NCBI GenBank assembly: GCA_050748485.1
Contig: JBOGPP010000193.1
Location: 1-64,000, forward strand
Length of the DNA: 64,000 nucleotides
Reading direction: 5' to 3'
Origin: TH5896 sp050748485
GTDB lineage: Archaea; Thermoproteota; Nitrososphaeria; Nitrososphaerales; Nitrososphaeraceae
Below, piece by piece: positions 8,189 through 17,607 of the stretch. How positions within the stretch are numbered: the first letter of the stretch is position 1; each line of letters opens with the position of its first letter. The notes under the pieces were generated by a model. It was given only the letters and a program-made list of their open reading frames with translations. It did not search any database and had not been told where the DNA came from. A program made the translations under genes and the position numbers.

Positions 8189-9376
8189 ATGTTACCCATT
8201 GAATCATTAGTGCCCTACGTACCCGTATTTATTATGTGCGCTATCCTACTCACATGGGCACGCTTGTTAGTGTATACCAGGAGGTCATTGAAATATTCGC
8301 CGAAACTTGAGGAGGTAAGAATGCTAGATCCTAACCTCACACCTCGTGTCAGCATTATTGTACCTGCCATGAACGAAGAAAAATACGTAGGTAGTTGCTT
8401 AGAAAGCCTACTTGCTCAGGATTATCATAACCTTGAGATAATATCTATAGATGATGGATCCACAGATGGTACCCTTCTAACTATGAAGAAAATAGCTTTA
8501 GCAGACCATAGACTTCGCGTGATCGAGGCTGGTCAGAGGCCGGCCGGTTGGGTCGGGAAAAACTGGCCCTGCTTTATTGGCTATAATGAATCAATGGGAG
8601 ACATTCTCATCTTTACTGATGCAGATACTGTTCACTCTAAACAGACTGTTACCTTAGCAGTGAATCATATACTTCGCGATAACCTTTCCGCGATTACGGC
8701 TATTCCAAAGCTAATGTCAGATGATTTTCTAACTAGCATCACATTACCTCTCCTATCGGTCTTTTTACAGACCAGGTTTTCTCCTCTGAAGGTAAATGAT
8801 TCCGCAAACAAGTTGGGGTATTTCTTTGGAAGTTTCTTTGCTATTCTTCGAGGCCAATATGAGTCTATTGGAACTCACAGGGAAGTGCGCACTGAAATAA
8901 TTGAAGATGGCGCAATTGGCTCACTTGTAAAAAAAAGGGGGATCAAAATGAAAATGTATAGAGGGGAAAATTGCGTTAATGCTATGTGGGCGAGAGACAG
9001 ACAAGGTTTATGGAATGGGTTATTGCGGCTCTTAATTCCTATGCATAGAGAACAAGGAAAAAAAACAGTTCTTATGGTGATTGCCATTGCATTCTTAATT
9101 CTATCCCCATTCATTGCTCTGCCAGCAGGAATATACTTTATTTATCAAGGTGGATTCAGCTTTTATACCATGTTACTTGCAGGCTCGGCATTTATTACGG
9201 TGTGCATTATTATTGCGATAACTGTCCTTATCTTATCTCAGTCACTTAAGAATAGAAAGCAGTTGGCTCTCGGTTCACCGATAGGGGCGACCGTTATAAC
9301 GTTATCTTTTGTTATTTCCCTACTTAAGGTCCACAAACCTCAATCATTCACCTGGAAGGGAAGAACATACATGTAG
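8189..9376 (+). CDS. membrane glycosyltransferase, family 2 (CrtQ/HpnB-like)
   Basis: A 395-residue membrane protein with one N-terminal transmembrane helix (about residues 8-28), a GT-A fold family 2 glycosyltransferase domain and two to three C-terminal helices (about 295-380). In the catalytic part are VSIIVPAMNEEKYV, the nucleotide-binding SIDDGSTDGT, the metal-binding FTDADTV (DxD) and RPAGWVGKNWPC, a signature of hopene/carotenoid-associated glycosyltransferases. The C-terminus ends with WKGRTY, also typical of that group. It probably glycosylates a membrane lipid or carotenoid, but the acceptor cannot be read from sequence. The gene precedes cofG by about 95 bases on the same strand; a functional link is not obvious. 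Confidence 0.85.
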   Translation: MLPIESLVPYVPVFIMCAILLTWARLLVYTRRSLKYSPKLEEVRMLDPNLTPRVSIIVPAMNEEKYVGSCLESLLAQDYHNLEIISIDDGSTDGTLLTMKKIALADHRLRVIEAGQRPAGWVGKNWPCFIGYNESMGDILIFTDADTVHSKQTVTLAVNHILRDNLSAITAIPKLMSDDFLTSITLPLLSVFLQTRFSPLKVNDSANKLGYFFGSFFAILRGQYESIGTHREVRTEIIEDGAIGSLVKKRGIKMKMYRGENCVNAMWARDRQGLWNGLLRLLIPMHREQGKKTVLMVIAIAFLILSPFIALPAGIYFIYQGGFSFYTMLLAGSAFITVCIIIAITVLILSQSLKNRKQLALGSPIGATVITLSFVISLLKVHKPQSFTWKGRTYM

Positions 9377-9470
9377 AACTGAGTCAAGAATAGTGTTTAT
9401 TAGTCAAGGTGTAACAGATAACGATGCATTGCTGCGATGTGATAACGATCTGGGGAGTGTAGGTAAAATA

Positions 9471-10619
9471 ATGGAGGAGATAAAGTATTCTTCTTACCAT
9501 ATTAAACGTGAGCAGGCTCTCTCGTTATTCTACGATGCTAGGTTGGAACAATTAATTGAGTGTTCCTCATATCTACGCAATAAATTTAGGCCTTCAATTT
9601 TGACCTATTCTCGAAAAGTTTTTGTTAATCTAGTGAATCTTTGTCGAGATACATGCACTTACTGCACTTACAAAAAGGAGCCTGGAGATACGACGATTTC
9701 AATGCTCGATCCCGATAAAGTCTTAGCCATAGTAGAGGTAGCCAAGCGACTGAGATGTACTGAGGCATTAATTGTTACAGGGGAAAGACCAGAAATGCGT
9801 TACGAAGAGGTACGCAATTGGCTTCGAAAAAAGGGATTCTCGACCTTGTCTGAATATGTTAGTGAGATATGTGAGATGATTATCAAGAAAACAGGGTTGT
9901 TGCCTCACACTAATGCGGGAAGCCTCACTAAACAGGAGTTATACACTCTTAGGGAAACTAATGCTAGCATGGGACTGATGTTGGAATCTTCAAGTACTAG
10001 ATTATCGGGTAAAGGAATGCCACATGAAAGGGCACCAAGCAAACATCCTAGAGTAAGAATAAAGTCTCTGGCTTCATGTGGTGAACTAAATATCCCGACT
10101 ACGACTGGACTACTTGTAGGTATCGGCGAGACTCCGGAGGAAATCGTTGAATCACTGATTCTTATTAGATCATTACATGAATCTTTTGGGCATATACAAG
10201 AAGTGATAATGCAAAACTTTTCGCCTAAGGATGGAACAGCAATGTCTAATTATCCGGCCCCTACTAAGGATTATTTCATGCGAGCAGTAGCACTTGCCAG
10301 AATTTTGATGCCCACTATGAACATCCAAGTGCCTCCAAATCTCAATGAGAGGCTAGAGGATTATATTGACGTGGGTATTAATGATTGGGGGGGAATATCA
10401 CCTGTTACCATCGATTATGTTAATCCGGAACACCCTTGGCCTCCGATAGACTATGTAAACCAAGTGACTTCGAGGAAGGGGTTACTGTTAAAGGCGCGAT
10501 TGCCTGTGTATCCAGAGTTTTTGAAGAATGGTCGATCGTTTATCTCTCAAAGTGTTCGGCCTTCAATTGAGGCACTGGCAAACGACGAAGGTTTAGTGAA
10601 GGAGTCATACCTGATTTGA
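9471..10619 (+). CDS. cofG: FO synthase subunit 1 (7,8-didemethyl-8-hydroxy-5-deazariboflavin synthase)
   Basis: Radical SAM enzyme that, with CofH, makes FO, the deazaflavin chromophore of coenzyme F420. The [4Fe-4S] cluster motif CxxxCxxC is seen as CRDTCTYC (Cys 58, 62, 65). The segment NAGSLTKQEL and the loop ISPVTIDYVNPEHPWPP are characteristic of CofG. I start at ATG 9471, giving 382 residues, because the frame upstream (to 9309) overlaps the glycosyltransferase gene and has no family similarity; a GTG near 9393 is an alternative. The stop overlaps the cofH start (TTGA), so cofGH form an operon, as is common in archaea with separate subunits. Confidence 0.93.
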   Translation: MEEIKYSSYHIKREQALSLFYDARLEQLIECSSYLRNKFRPSILTYSRKVFVNLVNLCRDTCTYCTYKKEPGDTTISMLDPDKVLAIVEVAKRLRCTEALIVTGERPEMRYEEVRNWLRKKGFSTLSEYVSEICEMIIKKTGLLPHTNAGSLTKQELYTLRETNASMGLMLESSSTRLSGKGMPHERAPSKHPRVRIKSLASCGELNIPTTTGLLVGIGETPEEIVESLILIRSLHESFGHIQEVIMQNFSPKDGTAMSNYPAPTKDYFMRAVALARILMPTMNIQVPPNLNERLEDYIDVGINDWGGISPVTIDYVNPEHPWPPIDYVNQVTSRKGLLLKARLPVYPEFLKNGRSFISQSVRPSIEALANDEGLVKESYLI

Positions 10620-11875
10620 ATATAGAAAGCATCCTCAAGACGGTTGACCCTCTTGTTTCAGAAGCTCTGAATTTAGCAATTGATGAAAAGGAAATAACTG
10701 TCGACCAGGCAGTGGAATTGTTCGATACAAGCGGTATCGAAATGAACCTATTGATTTCGGTCGGTGACGAATTGCGAAGAAGAGCATGTGGGAATGTTGT
10801 CACATATGTCATCAACAGAAACGTGAACTTCACTAATGTGTGCATTAAGAGGTGTGGCTTTTGCGCTTTTAGTCGTGATTTTAGACAAGAAGAAGGTTAC
10901 TTTCTGCCGGTCGAGGAAGTTGTTCGACGAGCTGTAGAGGCCCATCGGTTGGGTGCCACCGAGATTTGTATACAGGCAGGTCTACCCCCAAATATGGATG
11001 GCTCTCTCTATCCGGATATCTGTAAGGCGATCAAGCATGAGATACCAGATATTCATATTCATGGGTTCTCTCCTGAAGAAGTATTGTACGGAGCCAGAAT
11101 GAGCAACACTAGTGTTAAGGATTTCTTATCGTGGCTTAAAGAATCTGGTGTAGGGAGTCTCCCGGGAACATCCGCAGAAATCCTAGATCAAGAAGTTAGA
11201 GACCTAATATCTCCAGGTCGTATATCTGTTAATGATTGGATAGAAGTAATAAAGACGGCCCATGGTTTGAATATTCCAACTACCTCTACTATAATGTATG
11301 GGCATATAGAGTCCAATCTCCAAAAGGCCAAACACATCGATATATTACGTAAGATCCAGAAGGAAACTCATGGTATTACAGAGTTTGTTCCTCTCAGCTT
11401 CGTGTACCAAGAAGCACCTATGCATAGCCGTAGTACTTTAAAAAACATGCGAGAAGCAGGAGCTGGAGCAACAGATATCGTAAAAATGTACTCTGTGTCT
11501 AGGTTGATGCTTCATAACTATGTGAAGAATATTCAGGTTTCTTGGGTGAAAGAGGGTTCAAAAATGTCTCAATTTCTTTTATGTGCTGGCGCAAACGATT
11601 TTGGTGGTACACTGATCAATGAAAGCATATCCACAGCCGCCGGTTCAACTCATGGTCAAATCATGAGACCTTGGGAAATAAGAACCCAAGTTAAGGGTTT
11701 GGGAAGGATTCCTGCTCAGCGCACTACTTTATATGAGATATTGCAACTGTACTCTGGAGCCGAAGAGGAAGGTCAGACAGGACTTGATCAAGTAAACCCC
11801 AATGATTTTGGGTCATATGGAGAGCTTATCAAGCTTGACAAGTACAGGTATAGACGTTCTTCGCGGCATAATTAG
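10616..11875 (+). CDS. cofH: FO synthase subunit 2 (5-amino-6-(D-ribitylamino)uracil--tyrosine transferase)
   Basis: Radical SAM partner of CofG that joins the tyrosine-derived moiety to 5-amino-6-ribitylaminouracil in F420 synthesis. The cluster motif is CIKRCGFC (Cys 76, 80, 83), followed by family segments EICIQAGLPPN, IHIHGFSPEE and LPGTSAEIL. The C-terminus contains ANDFGGTLINESIS, strongly conserved in CofH. At 419 residues it is slightly longer than usual, with an extra charged tail after about residue 385. The start is TTG at 10616, overlapping the cofG stop by 4 bases. It should supply F420 for F420-dependent oxidoreductases elsewhere in the genome. Confidence 0.94.
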   Translation: MNIESILKTVDPLVSEALNLAIDEKEITVDQAVELFDTSGIEMNLLISVGDELRRRACGNVVTYVINRNVNFTNVCIKRCGFCAFSRDFRQEEGYFLPVEEVVRRAVEAHRLGATEICIQAGLPPNMDGSLYPDICKAIKHEIPDIHIHGFSPEEVLYGARMSNTSVKDFLSWLKESGVGSLPGTSAEILDQEVRDLISPGRISVNDWIEVIKTAHGLNIPTTSTIMYGHIESNLQKAKHIDILRKIQKETHGITEFVPLSFVYQEAPMHSRSTLKNMREAGAGATDIVKMYSVSRLMLHNYVKNIQVSWVKEGSKMSQFLLCAGANDFGGTLINESISTAAGSTHGQIMRPWEIRTQVKGLGRIPAQRTTLYEILQLYSGAEEEGQTGLDQVNPNDFGSYGELIKLDKYRYRRSSRHN

Positions 11876-11881
11876 GTGTGA

Positions 11882-12118
11882 CTAGGTTTTTTCCATAATC
11901 AGCATAGTAAGGGTGGATTTAACTCCATTCATACGTCTGATTTTCAAGCTAATGAAGTCCTTTAGTCCTTCCATTGAATCCGCTTCTACCTTTAACATGA
12001 TATCATATACTCCATAGATCGCATAGGCTTCACTAACCCCTGGTAGCCTTTTCATTTCTTCGGCCAACGGACCTTCATATCCTAATTCAGCATTCAGCAA
12101 TACAAAAGCTCTTGGCAT
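11882..12118 (-). CDS. stand-alone Lrp/AsnC ligand-binding (RAM) domain protein
   Basis: A 78-residue protein matching only the C-terminal alpha/beta sandwich (RAM domain) of Lrp/AsnC regulators, without the helix-turn-helix. The pattern is AFVLLNAELGYE, then LPGVSEAYAIYGVYDIMLKV, then a C-terminal strand TLTMLI. Such stand-alone domains are frequent in archaea and form oligomers that bind amino acids or partner with full-length Lrp proteins (family knowledge). It lies convergent to cofH with only six bases between the stops. ATG at 12118 gives the full domain. Confidence 0.85.
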   Translation of the reverse strand: MPRAFVLLNAELGYEGPLAEEMKRLPGVSEAYAIYGVYDIMLKVEADSMEGLKDFISLKIRRMNGVKSTLTMLIMEKT

Positions 12119-12279
12119 TATCCAATCGTTGTGTGTGATTATACTTTAACCTAACTGTTGATCTGGCTCGACCTTCAATTCCAATTTACTTAGGATCGAC
12201 CCAGAGCTTCTGAATTTGCTTAGGCCTCGGTTAAGATCGGTAACGTTTAAGAGTGATATAGAAACCTTTAGGAAAGCAG

Positions 12280-14040
12280 ATGGAGACGCAATTCAAGTTG
12301 GGCCGCTTGAAATGGCAGACATTGCAGCATAATGGAATTGCATTTCCTCCAGAATACAAACCCAGAAGCATCAGTATTAGTATTTTCGGAGAAGAATACT
12401 CATTAAATACTAACCAAGAAGAATTGATTTATGCCTGGGCCAAAAAGAAGGATACACATTATGTCAGGGACGACGTGTTCGAATCAAATTTCCTGATTGA
12501 TCTTAGAAGCGTCCTCCCTCCTAGGTTTGGGTCGGTCAAGAAAATCTCTGAATTGGATCTGGCGAATGCCTATCGTCTTGTAGATGAAGAAAACAGGCTC
12601 AAGGAAGTAGAGAAAGAGCGGATTAGAAATCTACCCAGAGATGAGAAAAGGCTTATTTCTCAATCCAAGAAAAATGAACGGGAACGGCTTCGATCGGTTT
12701 ATGGTTTGGCAACCGTTGATGGTGTAGCGGTAGAAATAGCGAATTGGTTGGTGGAACCACCAGGCCTATTCATGGGAAGAGGCCAACATCCATTACGAGG
12801 ACGCTGGAAACCCAGAGTACTACCGCAAGATGTGATTCTGAATCTGGGAGAAAACGCTGAAGTACCCGAAGGAAACTGGAAGGCAATTGTTAATGATCAT
12901 ACGTCAACCTGGCTTGCAACTTGGATAGAAAATTTGACGGGCAAAAGAAAGTATATGTGGCTTCATGATTCATCTACACTGCGTCAGAACAGCGACAAAG
13001 AAAAGTACGACAGGGCTAACATACTTGGGAAGCAAATTAACAAAGTTCATGAAAAAATAGTGAGCAAAATGATTAATTCAAAAGATTTGAAGCATAAGAA
13101 AATATCAACCGTCTGTTACTTGATTAGCAAGCTCGCGATGAGAGTGGGAGATGAAAAGGATTCTGATGAAGCAGATACTGTAGGCGCGTCAACATTAAGG
13201 GTAGAGCATATCCGATTTCCAGTTCATCAAGGAATTAAGAGTATTGAGTTCAATTTTCTCGGAAAAGATAGTGTGCCTTGGCAAAAAAGTTTGGAAATAA
13301 GTTCTCGAGAGGCAGAAGCACTATATATAAACATGGAATTGTTTATGAAGGGTAAGAAACCTAACGAACAGATCTTCGATGGTATAACTTCAGCAAAGGT
13401 GAACTCATTTCTTAGAACCATCGATAAAAAGAATGTTCCCGGTCTGACTGCAAAGGTTTTCCGAACTTATATTGCTACCCAAATTGTAAAAGAGGCGCTA
13501 GCTCGTCCTCCAATATCAGTAAATAAAAGGTCATCTGAGATGGAGAAAATATATGTGGCCAAGTCCGCAAATCTTGTCGCGGCAGTTACGTGTAACCATA
13601 AGAAAGGAATTGATGTAAACAACCCTGCTAGCAAACAGGCCCTTGAAAGGTTTCAAAATTCTCTGGAAAAAAAGCAAGAGGCTATTAGAAAAATTGAGAA
13701 CGATCTCGCCTCTCATAACTGGAAAACAGATTTACAGAAGAAGAGAATGATGGACAGATTGGAAAAAATCCAAATAACGCTGCGACTGCAAAAAGAAACT
13801 CGTGATTATAACCTTGGAACGTCACTTCGAAACTATATAGACCCTAGAGTCTTGAAATCATGGATGAGCCATGTAGAACTTGATTGGAAAAGGGTATTTA
13901 CCTCAACTTTACAACGTAAGTTTAGATGGGTTGAGGCATATTCTAATGTCGAGCTGCAACAATTTCTTCCTGGAGCTGAGGAATCGGGCTACCAGGAGTC
14001 TGAGACCGTAATTCAAGAAGAGAGTTTGGCTAAAAGCTAA
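12280..14040 (+). CDS. DNA topoisomerase IB (eukaryote-like)
   Basis: Relaxes supercoiled DNA by cutting one strand through a 3'-phosphotyrosine. In archaea, topoisomerase IB is a known hallmark of Thaumarchaeota. The 586-residue protein has the eukaryotic core: the N-terminal DNA-binding part with MGRGQHPLRGRWKPRV (about 164-179), KRKYMWLHDSS near 225, the active-site arginine in AMRVGDEKDSDEADTVG (R288), KVFRTYIA near 390, and the tyrosine nucleophile in LRNYIDPR (Y519). A coiled-coil linker lies between about 450 and 505. ATG at 12280 is supported by similarity from the first residues; an AT-rich promoter lies near 12241-12265. Confidence 0.95.
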   Translation: METQFKLGRLKWQTLQHNGIAFPPEYKPRSISISIFGEEYSLNTNQEELIYAWAKKKDTHYVRDDVFESNFLIDLRSVLPPRFGSVKKISELDLANAYRLVDEENRLKEVEKERIRNLPRDEKRLISQSKKNERERLRSVYGLATVDGVAVEIANWLVEPPGLFMGRGQHPLRGRWKPRVLPQDVILNLGENAEVPEGNWKAIVNDHTSTWLATWIENLTGKRKYMWLHDSSTLRQNSDKEKYDRANILGKQINKVHEKIVSKMINSKDLKHKKISTVCYLISKLAMRVGDEKDSDEADTVGASTLRVEHIRFPVHQGIKSIEFNFLGKDSVPWQKSLEISSREAEALYINMELFMKGKKPNEQIFDGITSAKVNSFLRTIDKKNVPGLTAKVFRTYIATQIVKEALARPPISVNKRSSEMEKIYVAKSANLVAAVTCNHKKGIDVNNPASKQALERFQNSLEKKQEAIRKIENDLASHNWKTDLQKKRMMDRLEKIQITLRLQKETRDYNLGTSLRNYIDPRVLKSWMSHVELDWKRVFTSTLQRKFRWVEAYSNVELQQFLPGAEESGYQESETVIQEESLAKS

Positions 14041-14228
14041 ACAGTCCACAGCATGTCATTTCATCCAAGTGGGTGATGTTGCCAAACTCAAATATCTCAG
14101 AAGATAATAAAATCATGAAGAGAATCCTGGTTATGAACTGTAACTTGCAAATTGCAGATATTTGAGCCTACTCACACATTGATAAAATCTTTCACCAAGT
14201 ATAAATATTTGATCTCTTATTATAGAAC

Positions 14229-14741
14229 ATGAATGAATCTTCAGCAGAACCCACGAGCATGTCATTTTTGCTAATGTCACCTGTTAGAAAACTCGCTGAT
14301 TCAAATGTTGCAATGGCTAACTGCGATGATTCTGCTGATATGGCCATAAGATTAATGAAGGAGAGACAAACAAAGTGTGTTCTACTTTCAAGAGGGGGGG
14401 AAGCAGTAGGAATTATAACTAAAACAGATATTCTGTTCAAAGTATTGTCTCAAGGCAAGAACCCATCAAAAGTGAGGCTTGAAGAAATCATGAATACTCC
14501 TATAATAGCGGTGGACCCTGCTGCCACCGTGCAGGAGGCCTTATCTATAATGGATAAACACGCCATTCGTCAGATTGTTGTTAGCTCAAATTCATCTGTT
14601 CTTGGGATCATTTCGAGGGACGATCTCTTTGAAAGGGAACAACTCACAACAACCGCAGCTGAAGACTCGGCCTTACAGGGTACCCCAGTATGTTTCATAC
14701 ACCCAGAGGCCATTTTATTTAGTAAGGATAACGAGACCTAG
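14229..14741 (+). CDS. CBS-domain protein (paired CBS repeats)
   Basis: A 170-residue cytoplasmic protein consisting of a short N-terminal tail and two CBS repeats, about residues 17-75 and 85-140. Each has the typical endings: KCVLLSRGGEAVGIITKTDIL in the first, and AIRQIVVSSNSSVLGIISRDDLF in the second. Paired CBS domains (Bateman modules) bind adenine nucleotides or S-adenosylmethionine and regulate partners. No partner domain is fused here. The gene is monocistronic, with a T-rich tract before it. The partner cannot be inferred. Confidence 0.88.
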   Translation: MNESSAEPTSMSFLLMSPVRKLADSNVAMANCDDSADMAIRLMKERQTKCVLLSRGGEAVGIITKTDILFKVLSQGKNPSKVRLEEIMNTPIIAVDPAATVQEALSIMDKHAIRQIVVSSNSSVLGIISRDDLFEREQLTTTAAEDSALQGTPVCFIHPEAILFSKDNET

Positions 14742-14981
14742 ATAGGTAGATCTACCTGTTATATGCTATCCCTCAGCTAGGCTGACATAGCCTGTCTCCA
14801 ATTAAATTTTCTCTATCTTATATCGAAGGAGCGTTCAGAATGGATCCAAGTATTTCCGATTTCTAGGTTATTTTTTAAATGCTTGACCTATAGTCTTTTG
14901 GAAGAAGGGATAGTGCCCACTAGCATGCGGAGATATCTTTATTAGAGCAGGCCATCAATTGCTGAACGCAACGCTGAGCTT

Positions 14982-15056
14982 GCCGGGGTAGCTCAGCTTG
15001 GTCAGAGCGTTCGACTCATAATCGAAAGGTCGCGGGCTCAAGTCCCGCCTCCGGCA
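14982..15056 (+). tRNA. tRNA-Met (CAT anticodon, probably elongator)
   Basis: A 75-base cloverleaf: 7-bp acceptor GCCGGGG with CTCCGGC (one G-T pair), D-arm gctc/gagc, anticodon stem ttcga/tcgaa with loop CTCATAA (anticodon CAT), and T-arm gcggg-ctcaagt-cccgc, discriminator A. The three G-C pairs that mark initiator tRNAs in the anticodon stem are absent, so this is not initiator. A CAT anticodon could also be the agmatidine-modified tRNA-Ile2, but the acceptor resembles elongator tRNA-Met. No intron; CCA is not encoded. Confidence 0.92.
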
Positions 15057-15598
15057 TTCCCTTAAATTTTCGAACTTTTCCATTGCTTGATTTTCATCTA
15101 ATCCAATATTCTTGCATCTATGCGATTGATGGGCTACTCATTATGGTACTGAAGAAAATAAAATAAATGGTGATGTTCAGGGTGATATCCTATTATGAGA
15201 GTCATAATATTTCGGCCTCGCCTCGAAATTTTTTAATGGTTTGGGCATGAATATGGTGGTCCTAATTTACCTGCACAATGAGTATTGTTTTATAAAATTA
15301 CTTTGGTTATGGTAAATTAACGTAGTTAACAGACGTTGGGAGATTTAACAATGAACGTGCTTGATCAATAATTTGTCAGTAAACCTAGCGAAGCTAATGA
15401 CCAACCCAGACTATCCCTATAATACCTAAATAAGTTTCTTCAGGTCTAAGCACAGCTCCTTAGTTGGGGTCAGTCTGTTGCTTGAAAACTTTTAATCAAA
15501 CCCAGATCCAAAAAAAGCGTGTGTCTAATCACTGACATGAACAGCCTGCAGAATAATAGTGATTTAGTTCCTAGCGCTCATTTTATAAGGGTATAATT
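15057..15598. other. 542-base non-coding stretch after tRNA-Met
   Basis: AT-rich, with stops in all frames and no frame worth calling. It holds a T-rich tract just after the tRNA (15061-15080) that may end its transcript and a TATA-like cattttataag about 15 bases before the next gene. A TGATG motif near 15170 resembles a C/D-box C element, but without a convincing D box. Nothing else was seen. Confidence 0.4.
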
Positions 15599-15931
15599 AT
15601 GACAACAAATCCTGATTTTTATCGGACGCTCCAGGTTTCTAAGACATTTAAGGTCAGCAGCGGCCTAGACGTATCTAGCATTGTGGCTCAATTGGTAGAT
15701 TTTATTGAAAAAAAAAGTTCCATAGACGGCTTTAGTGTAAGGATACTTCTGCCGAGGGGGGATGAGGATGACTCACTCGCAAGGAAATGGGGAGCATCTC
15801 TCCGGTCTGGATTACTTTTGGCCTTGAAAAAAAGAGAAATAAGACCAAATTTAAGAGAGGTGAGGTACGTTCATGATGAATACTACTATGGATGGGTTTT
15901 GATAGAGCCCAATCCGGTCAATGGTTTGTGA
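15599..15931 (+). CDS. conserved hypothetical protein (110 aa)
   Basis: ATG at 15599 lies shortly after a TATA-like tttataag and gives a soluble alpha/beta-looking protein of 110 residues. Visible features are an alternating N-terminal strand (FYRTLQVSKTFKV), an amphipathic helix (DVSSIVAQLVDFIEKKS), the acidic turn LPRGDEDDSLA and a C-terminal aromatic strand DEYYYGWVLIEP. Codon pattern and lack of internal stops support a real gene. I recognise no family. It lies between two tRNA genes, convergent with tRNA-His. Confidence 0.6.
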   Translation: MTTNPDFYRTLQVSKTFKVSSGLDVSSIVAQLVDFIEKKSSIDGFSVRILLPRGDEDDSLARKWGASLRSGLLLALKKREIRPNLREVRYVHDEYYYGWVLIEPNPVNGL

Positions 15932-15999
15932 ATCTAAGATAATTATCGTAATGTGACTAAAGTGTGACATGTTAGATAGGGAAGGTACGATGTACAAGG

Positions 16000-16104
16000 G
16001 GCCTTCGGAGGGATTTGAACCCTCCTCAAGCGGTGTCTGTCTCAAAGCATTTATCGTATTTAGTCCACAGCCGCCTATACTGACCAGGCTATACTACGAA
16101 GGCC
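16000..16104 (-). tRNA. tRNA-His (GTG) with anticodon-loop intron
   Basis: On the minus strand, a cloverleaf starting with an extra G (G-1 at 16104) that pairs with discriminator C73 (16000), the tRNA-His identity mark. Acceptor GCCTTCG pairs with CGAAGGC; T-arm is GAGGG-TTCAAAT-CCCTC. The anticodon stem GGCGG/CCGCT encloses loop CTGTGG plus A38, interrupted after position 37 by an intron of about 30 bases (roughly 16044-16073). The 37/38 position is the standard archaeal site cut by the splicing endonuclease. CCA is not encoded. Confidence 0.9.
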
Positions 16105-16419
16105 ACTTTATATCAAGTGCAATTATGGTGCTATATATAATTTCTAGATAGAAATATCCGATAACATCATTCGATTGTTCCTTAGCTTCGGCTCCGGCAG
16201 CCAAAATCCGAAAACATGTTATCCAGAGGCAGGCTGAATGATTTATGCGCTAACGGTTATTTCCGTAAATATTGAAAAATTAAATAAAATCACTCACAGT
16301 CCCGATTTGTCATGGCAAACTAATAAGTGATAAGAAATATGCTTCAGAGTTGATATTCGGGATCTGTGTCTTCGACTTAAAGACTTAAATCTCGAAACAA
16401 CGTCTTGATCGCACCTAGC
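16105..16419. other. intergenic region between tRNA-His and taw1
   Basis: About 315 bases with no frame worth calling. It should contain the tRNA-His promoter (minus strand, TATA-like atataatt near 16133-16141) and the taw1 promoter (plus strand, near 16374-16390). Nothing else is apparent. Confidence 0.4.
16374..16390 (+). promoter_or_regulatory. TATA-like promoter of taw1
   Basis: A tandem gacttaaagacttaaat lies 30-45 bases before the ATG at 16420. This is the spacing expected for a leaderless or short-leader archaeal transcript and supports the ATG start over the upstream TTG. Confidence 0.4.
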
Positions 16420-17463
16420 ATGAGCTGCTCAGGAGAGTACACTTCCCACAATTCAAATAATAATCTAATCCAGATCGACTCAAATGCGAGATCTAAACTA
16501 CTAAACGCAAAGTATGGAGTATATAACCATTCAGCTGTAGAGCTTTGTCACTGGACCAAGAAATCTTTTGCACACGAAGGAGATTGTTACAAACATAAAT
16601 TTTACGGCATCTCGACCCATCGGTGCATGGAAATGACTCCAACAGCACTAAATTGCGAAAATCGTTGTGTCTATTGCTGGAGACCTACTGAATTCTATGA
16701 TACTCTCATGATGCCTGAAAACTTAGTGGACGAGCCAGATGCTATCGTAGAAAATCTTCTCCAAGAAAGAAGAAGGCTTATGACTGGGTTCTATGGTCAT
16801 AAGAAGTACGATAAGGGCAAGCTTGATGAATCCTTATTTCCCCAACACTATGCAATCTCGCTCTCAGGTGAGCCCACCATGTACCCAAAATTACCCGCAC
16901 TAATCAGATATCTAAAGAAATTACCAACTACTAAATCGATATTTTTAGTTACTAATGGACAAGAACCTCAAATGTTAGATCGATTAGCAGAAGAAAAATC
17001 CCTTCCAACCCAATTATACTTGTCTACGAACGCGACGAACAGGCTTAGCTTTGCTAAGATAAATAGACCAAGGCATCCAGACGCATGGGAAAGATGGCTA
17101 AAGAGTTTGCAGTTTCTTTCTAGGTGTGAAACAAGAACTGTAATTAGAATTACTCTCGTTAGAAGCCATAATTTCAATTATGAAACAATAGTTCAGTTTT
17201 GTGGTCTAATACCTAGAGCGAACCCCCATTTTATCGAAATAAAATCATACATGCATGTAGGCATGTCAACTCAGCGATTAGAGAGACAAAATATGCTTGA
17301 AATGGAAGAGGTTAGGGAATTCTCGGAACAACTTTGCGAAAAACTTCCAGGATTCAACGTGATGGATGAAAGTGAGATTTCTAAAATAGTCGTTTTGCAG
17401 AACAAGAACAGGCATACTGATAGGTTCATCTCGTCGTACTTACATCAAGGATGTACTGCATGA
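16420..17463 (+). CDS. taw1: tRNA 4-demethylwyosine synthase
   Basis: Radical SAM enzyme that condenses pyruvate carbons with m1G37 of tRNA-Phe to form the tricyclic 4-demethylwyosine. Family landmarks are ELCHWTKKS, the cysteine-rich CYKHKFYGISTHRCMEMTP (auxiliary-cluster region) and the radical SAM motif CENRCVYC (Cys 79, 83, 86), followed by WRPTEF. Further on are LSGEPTMYP and EIKSYMHVG. Length of about 347 residues matches archaeal TYW1/Taw1, without the flavodoxin domain of eukaryotic TYW1. A TTG 15 bases upstream is possible, but ATG fits the TATA-like element. It should act after Trm5, whose gene is at 53265. Confidence 0.94.
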   Translation: MSCSGEYTSHNSNNNLIQIDSNARSKLLNAKYGVYNHSAVELCHWTKKSFAHEGDCYKHKFYGISTHRCMEMTPTALNCENRCVYCWRPTEFYDTLMMPENLVDEPDAIVENLLQERRRLMTGFYGHKKYDKGKLDESLFPQHYAISLSGEPTMYPKLPALIRYLKKLPTTKSIFLVTNGQEPQMLDRLAEEKSLPTQLYLSTNATNRLSFAKINRPRHPDAWERWLKSLQFLSRCETRTVIRITLVRSHNFNYETIVQFCGLIPRANPHFIEIKSYMHVGMSTQRLERQNMLEMEEVREFSEQLCEKLPGFNVMDESEISKIVVLQNKNRHTDRFISSYLHQGCTA

Positions 17464-17607
17464 GATTACGAGAGACCCAAGATTAAATTAACAGAATGGC
17501 TCCTCTTTACTCATGCGTGATCATAAAGAATAATCATCTCCAATTGGACAGCGACACGAAATAGTCAAGTTATTTTTGTTCTCTGCCTAATTCCGATTAC
17601 ATCTAAT

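Noticed and set aside
15161..15240. Possible C/D-box small RNA (TGATG motifs)
   Set aside because: C-box-like words are present but no properly spaced D box or C'/D' pair could be found.
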